Source: JADJPO01 sp963724535 (GTDB taxonomy: Bacteria; Actinomycetota; Actinomycetes; Actinomycetales; Kineosporiaceae). From it: a DNA stretch of 64,000 bases. The notes beneath the pieces were generated by a model, which saw nothing but the letters and a program-made list of their open reading frames with translations, did not search any database and was not told the origin of the DNA. The DNA is taken from the NCBI GenBank assembly GCA_963724535.1, contig CAVRVD010000004.1:1-64000 (forward strand). Direction: 5' to 3'. Made by a program: the position numbers and the translations under genes. Shown here in pieces: positions 9,415-17,306 of this stretch (positions are counted from its first letter, which is position 1; each line of letters opens with the position of its first letter).

Positions 9415-11280
9415 ATGGGTCGTGAGGCGCTCCTGGCGGTCGGCCTGCTCATCGGCGGCGCCGGCTACCTGATGCTGGCCGGCTACGTCTGGCGGCGCCG
9501 GCACACGCCCACCGCCCCGGCCCTGCTCATGTCGGTGCTGGGCATCGCGATCTGGACCGTGGCCTACGCCATAGAAATGACAACGAGGACCTTCGACGCG
9601 GCCGCGGTCTGGTCGACCGTCAAGTACCTCGGCATCGTCATGGTGCCCGGATCTCTGCTGGCGTTCGCGATCGACTACACCTCCCGGCATCGGCGGGTGA
9701 CTCGTCGCGGAGTCATCCTGCTCGCGATCGAGCCCACCCTGGTGATGCTCGTCTTGTGCACCCCACTGCGGGGGCTGATGCTCACCTACGACCCGTTGGA
9801 GGCGACGGAGTACACCAAATGGCCGGTGCCCAGCCCGCAGCCGCTGTTCTGGGTGCATACGGCCTACAGCTACACCGTGCTGCTCAGTGCCCTCGCGCTG
9901 ACCACGCTGCGCCTGGCCCGCCTGGCCCGGCCCTACCGGCGACCAGCCGTCCTGGCCATGGGCACCTCGCTGCTGGCCCTGGGCGGCAACGCCTACTTCA
10001 ACATCGCCTACCCGAAGTGGGTCATCGACCCGACGCCGTTGCTGTTCACGCTGTTGACGGGCACGTTGGTCTGGGGCCTGTTCCGGATGCGGCTGATCGA
10101 CCTGGTGCCGATCGCCCGCGGCGCCGTCTTCGACCAGCTCACCGACGCCGTCCTGGTGCTCGACGCCTACAACCGGGTGCTGGACGCCAATCCTGCCTCC
10201 GCCGGGCTGTTCGGGCTGCCCCGAGGCCAGCTGATCGGGCGGTCCGTGGACGACGTGCTGCCGCCGGCGGCCGAACTGCTCGCGTCCCACCAGCCCGGCG
10301 CCGTCCGTCGGGTCGACATCCCCACCACCGCCGACCATCTCGGCCAGAGGGACAACGGGGCGGTCCACCTCGAGGTCAGCCTGTCCTCGGTGGTCGACAG
10401 CGCGGGCCTGGAGGCCGGGCGGGTGATGATGCTGCGCGACGTCACCCGACGCACCGAGACCGAGCACCGGTTGCGGGACATGCTCGAGGCGGAGACCCAT
10501 CTCGCCTCGGTACTGCAGACCAGCCTGCGCCCGGCGTCGCTGCCGGACGTGCCCCGGCTCATGCTCGCCGCCCGGTCGCTGCCCGCCGGCCAGGGCAACC
10601 AGGTCAGCGGTGACTTCTACGACGTGCACCAGGCCCTGGGCGGGGACTGGGCCATGGTGCTCGGTGACGTGGCCGGAAAGGGCGTGCACGCCGCGGTCGT
10701 GACCTCGATGGCCCGCTACACCGTGCGGGCGCTGAGTGCCCAGGGGTTCACCCCACGCCAGGTGGTCGAGCAGCTCAACCAGGCCCTGCTGGTCGACACC
10801 GGCCCGGAACGCTTCTGCACCATGGTCTATGCGCGGATCGGGGAGCGGGAGACGCCGACTGCGGACGGTCTGCCCAGCGAGGCGCTGCCCGGTGTCCGGG
10901 TCACCCTGACCCTGTCCGGTCATCCGCCCCCGCTGGTGCGCCGGCTGGACGGGTCGATCGAGGCCGTCGGGCGCACCGGGACGGCGCTGGGCATCATCTC
11001 AGTGCTCAAGCTGGAGGAGACCGTCGTCGACCTGCTGCCCGGCGAGGTTCTGCTCGCCTACACCGACGGGGTCACCGAGGCCCGCCGGGACCGGGTCGAG
11101 TTCGGCGAGGAACGCCTGGCCTGGGTGCTCGCCTCGGCGGCGTCCGGGCTGCGCGGACGGACCGGGTCGGCCGCGGCCTCGCTGGTCGCCAACGCGGTCG
11201 CCGACCGGGTGATGGACGCCGTCACCGACTTCGCGCCGAGCCGCGACGACATCGCCGTCCTGGTGCTCGCGGTCTGCTGA
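9415..11280 (+). CDS. membrane 7TM-PAS-SpoIIE (PP2C) serine phosphatase
   Basis: This 621-residue protein begins with seven hydrophobic segments (about 1-225) of the histidine-kinase N-terminal 7TM type, including the PTLVMLVLCTP and GIAIWTVAYAIEMTTRTF regions. A PAS domain follows (about 235-345), then a short helical linker and a PP2C/SpoIIE phosphatase domain (about 385-620). Metal-binding acidic motifs are present: SGDFYDV, GDVAGKGVHA, YTDGVTEAR and SRDDIAVLVL. Such phosphatases usually dephosphorylate anti-sigma-factor antagonists. No partner anti-sigma gene is adjacent. It follows the cyclic-di-GMP gene after a 214-bp gap, so it may have its own promoter. Confidence 0.9.
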   Translation: MGREALLAVGLLIGGAGYLMLAGYVWRRRHTPTAPALLMSVLGIAIWTVAYAIEMTTRTFDAAAVWSTVKYLGIVMVPGSLLAFAIDYTSRHRRVTRRGVILLAIEPTLVMLVLCTPLRGLMLTYDPLEATEYTKWPVPSPQPLFWVHTAYSYTVLLSALALTTLRLARLARPYRRPAVLAMGTSLLALGGNAYFNIAYPKWVIDPTPLLFTLLTGTLVWGLFRMRLIDLVPIARGAVFDQLTDAVLVLDAYNRVLDANPASAGLFGLPRGQLIGRSVDDVLPPAAELLASHQPGAVRRVDIPTTADHLGQRDNGAVHLEVSLSSVVDSAGLEAGRVMMLRDVTRRTETEHRLRDMLEAETHLASVLQTSLRPASLPDVPRLMLAARSLPAGQGNQVSGDFYDVHQALGGDWAMVLGDVAGKGVHAAVVTSMARYTVRALSAQGFTPRQVVEQLNQALLVDTGPERFCTMVYARIGERETPTADGLPSEALPGVRVTLTLSGHPPPLVRRLDGSIEAVGRTGTALGIISVLKLEETVVDLLPGEVLLAYTDGVTEARRDRVEFGEERLAWVLASAASGLRGRTGSAAASLVANAVADRVMDAVTDFAPSRDDIAVLVLAVC

Positions 11281-11365
11281 ACGGATCAGCCCGGTAGGTC
11301 GTCCGGGCCGCGTGCAGCACGGCCCGCCGGGCCAGCTCCTTGAAGAAGCTGACTAGGCTCGGGCG

Positions 11366-12796
11366 GTGTCCTCGTCCGCCCCTCGCCTGCCGCCGGACGC
11401 CGCGACCGGGCTGCCCCGGATCGACCCTGCCGACCTGGACCGGGCGCTGGCGGTGCTGGCCGCCGTCCAGGACCTGCCCGCCGGCCACGCCGATGCGGTG
11501 ACCGTTCGGCGAGCTACAGCGCGGATCTACAAGCAGCACAAGCAGGATCGGCGCGCGGCCCGGCGGGCGCAGGTGCAGGCCGCGGACGCCGCCGTGCTGG
11601 CCGCGACCGCCACGGGCTCCCCGCAGCGCATCGACGACGAGACCGCGGCAGCACCGTTGGTCTCGGGGACCGGTGCGTCGGCGGGGGAGTATCGGCGGCC
11701 GCGGCCCTGCTACATCTGCAAGGGCGAGTACATCCGGGTCGACGCCTTCTACCACCAGCTCTGCCCGGACTGCGCCGCGTTCAGCCACGCCAAACGCCAG
11801 GCCCGCACCGACCTGGCCGGTCGGCGGGCGCTGCCCACGATCACCACCCGGTTCCCCCACGACGCCGCGCGCCGATTCGCCGTCTGCCCGGACTCGGCCG
11901 ACTGGGGGCACCGGCTACGAATCGTCGGCATCGACCTGCGCGATCCCGCCCAGGTCGTTGCGCTGACCGAGACCGTCTCGGCAGCAGGGCCTTTGGACAT
12001 CCTGATCAACAACGCGGCACAGACCGTGCGACGCACACCCGGCGCCTACGCCGCGTTGGTGGCGGCCGAGGCCGAGCCGCTGCCCGCCGCGGTGGCCGCC
12101 TGCGGGGTACAGGTGCTCGCCTTCGACCGGGTCAGCCGGGCCCATCCGGTGGCCCTGTCCGGGTCGCTGCAGGCCCACCCCAGCCTGCATTCGCCCGCCG
12201 GCGGTGGCCAGGAGCTGAGCCGGCTTGCCATGACGGCCGGTGCCGCCTCGCTGGCGCGGCACGAGGCCGGCACCGCGGTCGACGCCGGGGGTCTGCTGCC
12301 GGACGTCACCGCGGTGAACAGCTGGACTCAGGTGCTGGGTGAGGTCGACCCGCTGGAGCTGCTCGAGGTGCACCTGTGCAACACCGCGGCGCCGTTCATC
12401 CTCGTCGACCGGCTACGCCCGGCCCTGGCGGCCAGCCCGGCACGGCGCCGGTACGTCGTCAACGTCTCGGCCATGGAGGGGGTCTTCGGACGCGGGTACA
12501 AGGGCGCCGGGCATCCGCACACCAACATGGCCAAGGCCGCGCTGAACATGATGGTGCGCACCGGTGCGGCGGAGCTGTTCCGGACCGACCGGATCCTGAT
12601 GACCGCGGTGGACACCGGCTGGATCACCGACGAGCGGCCGCACCACACCAAGGTGCGACTGGCCGGGGCGGGGTTCAAGGCGCCACTCGACCTGGTCGAC
12701 GGCGCCGCCAGGGTCTACGACCCGATCGTGCGGGGCGAGGCCGGCCTCGACCTGTACGGGGTGTTCCTCAAGGACTACCGGCCGTCCCGATGGTGA
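11366..12796 (+). CDS. short-chain dehydrogenase-like protein lacking the Rossmann glycine motif
   Basis: This 476-residue protein starts at GTG. The N-terminal part has two Cys pairs, CYICKG and CPDC (about 113-135), resembling a small zinc ribbon. An SDR core follows: LDILINNAAQTVRR (NNA motif, about 210), VVNVSAMEGVFGRGYKG (about 367) and HTNMAKAALNMMVR (the YxxxK position reads H..K). Relatives carry a TGGRxKIG cofactor motif right after GR-x-AL. Here GRRAL is joined directly to PTITTRFPHDAA, so about 20-25 residues are missing in frame. The usual catalytic Tyr also appears to be replaced. It may be inactive as a dehydrogenase, or a very recent deletion allele. Confidence 0.8.
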   Translation: MSSSAPRLPPDAATGLPRIDPADLDRALAVLAAVQDLPAGHADAVTVRRATARIYKQHKQDRRAARRAQVQAADAAVLAATATGSPQRIDDETAAAPLVSGTGASAGEYRRPRPCYICKGEYIRVDAFYHQLCPDCAAFSHAKRQARTDLAGRRALPTITTRFPHDAARRFAVCPDSADWGHRLRIVGIDLRDPAQVVALTETVSAAGPLDILINNAAQTVRRTPGAYAALVAAEAEPLPAAVAACGVQVLAFDRVSRAHPVALSGSLQAHPSLHSPAGGGQELSRLAMTAGAASLARHEAGTAVDAGGLLPDVTAVNSWTQVLGEVDPLELLEVHLCNTAAPFILVDRLRPALAASPARRRYVVNVSAMEGVFGRGYKGAGHPHTNMAKAALNMMVRTGAAELFRTDRILMTAVDTGWITDERPHHTKVRLAGAGFKAPLDLVDGAARVYDPIVRGEAGLDLYGVFLKDYRPSRW

Positions 12797-13050
12797 CGGC
12801 GCATCGAGGGCGCGGCGTATGCCGTCGGATCACCAGGGCGGTCCGGGTGGGCGCCGACCGACAGGGGGATCGGACTTTGGCCCGAACGTCCGAGGGCGGG
12901 CAGCCGTCCACGAGATGACTACTACGAGTAGTGTTCTGATTACTGAAAGTTGCAGAAGCGACCTTCCGGTCGCCGCGCCACTGGGCGCCACGAGACCACG
13001 GCCGGCGGCGGCGGCCCCCGACGCCCGCCGCCGGCCGTGCTGGTCTCGGT

Positions 13051-13431
13051 TCAGGCCAGCGGCACCGGGCCGAACCGCAGGATGGCGACGACCACGGCGA
13101 TCAGACCCAGCACCACGGCGGGCACCATCTGAGCGGCGGGATCCTTGATCTGAACGTGCTTGGCCACCGCCCCGACCATGACCAGGAAGAGGCCGAGTGC
13201 CGCAAACGGTGCCAGTGGGTCGGCGGACTCGGTGACGGCGGGCAGCAGCACCCCGAGGGCGCCCAGCGTCTCGACCGCGCCGATGGTCTTGAACTGGGTG
13301 TCCGAGACCGTCCCGGCCCAGCGCATCGACGGCGCCACCTTCGCCCGGGGGCGGGCCAGCTTCATCACGCCGGCGCCGAGGAAGGCGACGCCGAGCAGCG
13401 CCTGCAGAATCCACGCAAGAGTGTCCATCAC
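13051..13431 (-). CDS. DoxX-family membrane protein
   Basis: This protein of about 126 residues has four hydrophobic segments: TLAWILQALLGVAFLGAGVM, the TIGAVETLGALGVLLP helix, PFAALGLFLVMVGAVAKHV, and MVPAVVLGLIAVVVAILRF. The KLARPR and ETLGALG motifs are typical of the DoxX family. The function of these proteins is poorly defined. A GTG at 13431 and an ATG at 13428 are both possible starts, and neither has a strong ribosome-binding site. The gene is convergent with the SDR gene and divergent from the FKBP lipoprotein gene. Confidence 0.85.
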   Translation of the reverse strand: MMDTLAWILQALLGVAFLGAGVMKLARPRAKVAPSMRWAGTVSDTQFKTIGAVETLGALGVLLPAVTESADPLAPFAALGLFLVMVGAVAKHVQIKDPAAQMVPAVVLGLIAVVVAILRFGPVPLA

Positions 13432-13541
13432 TCGACAGTAGTCCGTTGTTCAACTACGCCGCGCTCGGCCCGGTCGCGGTACGGCATGCCTGCTCGGTTA
13501 GCGTGAGGTCCGACCCGTTCACCGCAACCGTCGAGGTACCC

Positions 13542-14477
13542 GTGCCCCTTCGCCCCGCGTTCTCCCGGCTCACCGTCCTGCCCGTCCTGCTGGTCGCGCT
13601 CGCGACCGGCTGCAGCTCGTCCGACACCTCCACGGCCTCCTCCTCCGGCGCCGCCTCGGCGGCGCCGTCCGCCACGACCGACGTGTCGGTCAGTGGCGGC
13701 GTCGGCGACAAGCCGACCCTCACCGTCCCCGAGGACGCCGCACCCACGCAGCTGGTCACCGAGGTGCTTACCACCGGTTCCGGGGACGTCGTGGGCAAGG
13801 GTGACCTGCTCGTCGCCGACTACCTGGGCCAGACCTGGGAGCCGAAGGACGGCGAGGTCAACGTCTTCGACAACTCCTACGACCGCGGCCAGCCGGCCGC
13901 CTTCCCGATCGGCGTCGGCCGAGTGATCGAGGGATGGGACGCCGGCCTGGTCGGGCAGAAGATCGGCTCCCGGGTCCTGCTGTCGGTCCCACCGGCGCAG
14001 GCCTATGGCACCGACCCGGCCGGGCACGAGCTGGGCGGGCAGACCCTGCTCTTCGTCGTCGACCTGCTCGACTCCTACCCGGCCACCGCCGCCGCCGACG
14101 GCACGCCCGTCACTGAGATGCCGGACGGCTTCCCGACGGTCAGCTCCGAGTCGGGCAACGAACCGTCGATCACCTCGGTGGAGGGGATCAGCGCCCCGAA
14201 GCAGAACCGTTCCACGCTGCTCCTGGACGGCGCGGGCGAGGCCATCGCGTCCGACAAGACCCTGGTCCTGCAGGTGGTCCAGACCGATGTCGCCACCGGC
14301 ACGAAGACCCAGAAGACGTGGGGCGGAGCCGGTTTGGAGTCAGCTCCGGCTAGCGGGGTGATCGAGCTCGCTCCCGTCCTGAAGGGCCGCAAGGTCGGCA
14401 GTCGGGCGCTGGTGGTGACCGCCGACACGGGCAACGGCAGCGCCGTCCTCGTGGTCGACGTGGTCGGCCAGTTCTGA
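13542..14477 (+). CDS. FKBP-type peptidyl-prolyl isomerase lipoprotein
   Basis: I start this gene at the GTG at 13542, which follows GAGGTACCC and directly precedes a signal peptide (LTVLPVLLVALATGC). The Cys at about residue 26 is a lipobox cysteine, so the protein should be a membrane-anchored extracytoplasmic lipoprotein. A Ser/Ala-rich linker follows, then an intact FKBP domain (about 70-180) with VADYLGQTWEPKDGEV, FPIGVGRVIEGWDAGLVGQK and LLSVPPAQAYG. The C-terminal 90 residues look like a second, degenerate FKBP copy, with VLKGRKVGSRALVV but no catalytic core. It probably helps fold exported proteins. The open frame extends upstream to 13446 but without supporting signals. Confidence 0.9.
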   Translation: MPLRPAFSRLTVLPVLLVALATGCSSSDTSTASSSGAASAAPSATTDVSVSGGVGDKPTLTVPEDAAPTQLVTEVLTTGSGDVVGKGDLLVADYLGQTWEPKDGEVNVFDNSYDRGQPAAFPIGVGRVIEGWDAGLVGQKIGSRVLLSVPPAQAYGTDPAGHELGGQTLLFVVDLLDSYPATAAADGTPVTEMPDGFPTVSSESGNEPSITSVEGISAPKQNRSTLLLDGAGEAIASDKTLVLQVVQTDVATGTKTQKTWGGAGLESAPASGVIELAPVLKGRKVGSRALVVTADTGNGSAVLVVDVVGQF

Positions 14478-14505
14478 GCCGCGCGGAAACGGAACGGGAA
14501 CCGGC

Positions 14506-17280
14506 ATGGGGACGGCGATGGCGAACGACCTGCTCGCCGAGCTGCGTCGGGCCGGGATGGAGGCCGACGCCTCCACCGGTCGGCGCGCCCAGTACTCCTC
14601 GGACGCCTCGCTGTACCGGGTCGTGCCGCAGGCCGTCGCCTTCCCCCGGCACGGCGACCAGCTCGCCGCCGCGCTCGAGGTCTGCCGCGGCCTCGACGTC
14701 CCGCTGACCCTGCGCGGGGCCGGCACCTCCATCGCCGGCAACGCAGTCGGTCCCGGACTCATCGTGGACACCAGCCGGTACCTGAACCGGGTGCTCGACC
14801 TCGACCCGGAGAGCCGGACGGCGCGGGTTCAGCCGGGCACCGTCCTGTCCACGCTGCAGGCCGCCGCCGCCCCGCACGGCCTACGGTTCGGTCCAGACCC
14901 GTCCACCCACAACCGGGCGACCCTCGGCGGGATGATCGGCAACAACGCCTGCGGCTCAAGGGCTCTCGGCTACGGTCGAACCGCCGAAAACGTGGTCCGC
15001 CTCGACGTGATCGCTGGCTCCGGACGGCGCCTGGTCGCCACCGCGTCCGGCGCCGGCGCCGTCCCCGGCCTGACCGAGCTGGTCGACGCGCACCTGGCCA
15101 CCGTCCGCACCGAGTTCGGTCGGTTCACCCGCCAGGTCTCCGGGTACTCGATGGAACACCTGCTGCCCGAACGCGACCGGAACCTGGCGGCGTTCCTGGC
15201 CGGAACCGAGGGCACCCTCGCCGTGCTCACCGAGGCGACCGTGCGGTTGGTGCCGGCCCCGGTCCGGACCGTCCTCGTCGTCCTCGGCTACCCGGACATG
15301 GCCGCCGCCGCCGATGCCGTGCCGGCGCTGCTGCCCCTCGACCCGGTGGCGATCGAGGGTCTGGACGCGCGCATCGTCGATGCCGTCCGGACCCACCGCG
15401 GAGCGGCAGCGGCGATCCCGGACCTGCCCACCGGCACCGGGTGGCTGCTGGTCGAGCTCGGTGGTGATGACGGGCCTGAGCTCGCCGACCGGGCCGGGCG
15501 CGTGGTGGCCGCAGCCGCGGCGCTGGACGCCAGGGTGGTGGTCGACGCCCCGCAGGCCGCGGCGCTGTGGCGGATCCGCGAGGACGGCGCCGGGCTGTCC
15601 GCGCGCAGCCCGCGGGGCCGGCCCGCGCACGCCGGGTGGGAGGACGCCGCGGTCCCGCCGGAGCGGCTCGGCGCCTACCTGCGCGCCTTCGAGGCCCTGC
15701 TCACCGGGCACGACCTGACCGGGGTGCCGTACGGGCACTTCGGCGACGGCTGCGTGCACATCCGGATCGACCTGCCGCTGGCGGCCGACGGGGGCCGGAG
15801 CAGGCTGCGGTCCTTCCTGCAGGAGGCGGCTGCGCTGGTCGCCGAGCACGGCGGGTCGATCTCCGGGGAGCACGGGGACGGTCGGGCCCGAAGCGAGCTG
15901 CTGCCGGTGATGTACTCGCCGGGCGCCCTGGAGCTGTTCGCCGCGGTCAAGGACCTCTTCGACCCCGGCGGCGTGCTCAACCCCGGCGTCGTGGTCCGGC
16001 CCGAGCCCGTCGACGGCTCGCTGCGGCTGGCCCAGCGGCACTCGGCGGCCGCGATCGCGGCCGCGGTGCACCGGTGCACCGGGGTGGGCAAGTGCCGTGC
16101 CGACACCACTGCTGCGGGCGGGGTGATGTGCCCGTCCTACCTGGCCACCCGGGACGAGCGGGACTCCACCCGTGGCCGGGCCCGGGTGCTGCAGGAGATG
16201 GTCAACGGATCCCTGGTCAGCGGCGGCTGGCGAGCCCCGGAGGTGCACGAGGCCCTCGACCTGTGCCTGTCCTGCAAGGGCTGCGCCTCGGACTGCCCGA
16301 CCGGTGTCGACATGGCCGCCTACAAGTCGCAGGTCCTGCACCAGGCCTACCGGGGCCGGTTGCGCCCCCGCGACCACTACGCTCTCGGCTGGCTGCCGCT
16401 GTGGGCGGCCCTGGCCACCTCGAGCCCGCGGCTGGCCGACGCGGTGAACCGGCTGCTCGCCGTCCCGACCGTCGCGGGGCTGGCCAAGCGGGCCGGCGGG
16501 ATCGACCGGCGGCGTCCGCTGCCCCTGTTCGCCGGCGAGACGTTCCGGGGCTGGTTCGGCCGCCACCAGCCGGCCCGACACGGCGGCGGGCGCAGCGTGC
16601 TGCTGTGGGTGGACACCTTCACCGACCGCTTCACACCGCAGGTCGGCATCGCCGCGGTGCGGTTGCTCGAGGCGACCGGGTTCGCCGTCCAGATCACCGA
16701 AGAGCCCCAGTGCTGCGGGCTCACCTGGATCTCCACCGGGCAGCGCGACGTCGCCCGGCAGCTGCTGCGCCGCAGCGTGCGGGCGTTGGACGGCGCACTC
16801 GCCCAGGGGATCTCGGTGGTCGGCCTGGAACCGTCGTGTACCGCGGTGTTCCGGGACGAGGCGGCCGAGCTGATCGGCCGGACGGTGCCGGTGCGAACCC
16901 TGGCCGAGCTGCTCGACGACGTCGACCCCGTCCTGCTGCCTCGCCTGGACGGCCTCAGCGCCCTGGCCCAGCCGCACTGCCACCAGCACGCGGTGTTGGG
17001 CTGGCAGCGGGACGCCGACCTGCTGGCCCGGCTCGGTGCCGATGTGGAACGGCTGGGCGGCTGCTGCGGGCTGGCCGGCAACTTCGGTGTGGTGCAGGGT
17101 CATTACGACGTCTCGGTCGCGGTCGCCGGCACGGCGCTGTTGCCGGCGCTGGAGCGACGGGCCGAGCGGGGCGAGGGCGGCGTGGTGCTCGCCGACGGGT
17201 TCTCGTGCCGTACCCAGGTCGACCAGCTCGCCGGGCGGCGCGCCGTCCACCTCGCCGAGCTGCTCGCTGACCACCTGTGA
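14506..17280 (+). CDS. FAD-binding and Fe-S oxidoreductase (D-lactate/glycolate dehydrogenase-like fusion)
   Basis: This 924-residue protein joins GlcD-like and GlcF/GlpC-like halves. The N-terminal FAD_binding_4 domain (about 35-210) has LTLRGAGTSIAGNAVGPG and LGGMIGNNACGSRALGYGR. An FAD-oxidase C-terminal domain follows (about 215-500, ISGEHGDGRARSEL). The Fe-S part has CTGVGKCRADT and CLSCKGCASDCPTGVDM cysteine clusters (about 520-600), then two CCG-type motifs, PQCCGLTW (about 730) and GGCCGLAGNFG (about 850). Such fusions oxidise D-2-hydroxyacids and pass electrons to the quinone pool. ATG codons at 14506 and 14518 are both possible starts. It is 28 bp downstream of the FKBP gene. Confidence 0.9.
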   Translation: MGTAMANDLLAELRRAGMEADASTGRRAQYSSDASLYRVVPQAVAFPRHGDQLAAALEVCRGLDVPLTLRGAGTSIAGNAVGPGLIVDTSRYLNRVLDLDPESRTARVQPGTVLSTLQAAAAPHGLRFGPDPSTHNRATLGGMIGNNACGSRALGYGRTAENVVRLDVIAGSGRRLVATASGAGAVPGLTELVDAHLATVRTEFGRFTRQVSGYSMEHLLPERDRNLAAFLAGTEGTLAVLTEATVRLVPAPVRTVLVVLGYPDMAAAADAVPALLPLDPVAIEGLDARIVDAVRTHRGAAAAIPDLPTGTGWLLVELGGDDGPELADRAGRVVAAAAALDARVVVDAPQAAALWRIREDGAGLSARSPRGRPAHAGWEDAAVPPERLGAYLRAFEALLTGHDLTGVPYGHFGDGCVHIRIDLPLAADGGRSRLRSFLQEAAALVAEHGGSISGEHGDGRARSELLPVMYSPGALELFAAVKDLFDPGGVLNPGVVVRPEPVDGSLRLAQRHSAAAIAAAVHRCTGVGKCRADTTAAGGVMCPSYLATRDERDSTRGRARVLQEMVNGSLVSGGWRAPEVHEALDLCLSCKGCASDCPTGVDMAAYKSQVLHQAYRGRLRPRDHYALGWLPLWAALATSSPRLADAVNRLLAVPTVAGLAKRAGGIDRRRPLPLFAGETFRGWFGRHQPARHGGGRSVLLWVDTFTDRFTPQVGIAAVRLLEATGFAVQITEEPQCCGLTWISTGQRDVARQLLRRSVRALDGALAQGISVVGLEPSCTAVFRDEAAELIGRTVPVRTLAELLDDVDPVLLPRLDGLSALAQPHCHQHAVLGWQRDADLLARLGADVERLGGCCGLAGNFGVVQGHYDVSVAVAGTALLPALERRAERGEGGVVLADGFSCRTQVDQLAGRRAVHLAELLADHL

Positions 17281-17306
17281 CAGGTTGTCACCACCCCCCT
17301 CTGGGC

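Noticed and set aside
6546..9452. A 968-codon open frame on the minus strand opposite the GGDEF-EAL gene
   Set aside because: It has no recognisable domain, a His/Gln/Arg/Gly-rich antisense composition, and lies fully opposite a gene with clear catalytic motifs. Long antisense frames are normal in DNA this GC-rich.
12909..12930. actactacgagtagt palindrome between the SDR and DoxX genes, considered as an operator
   Set aside because: It lies between convergent gene ends, so a promoter operator is unlikely, and the stem is too weak for a confident terminator.
14956..17274. A 772-codon minus frame opposite the FAD/Fe-S oxidoreductase
   Set aside because: It is an antisense shadow with low-complexity composition. 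The plus strand carries FAD and cysteine-cluster motifs.
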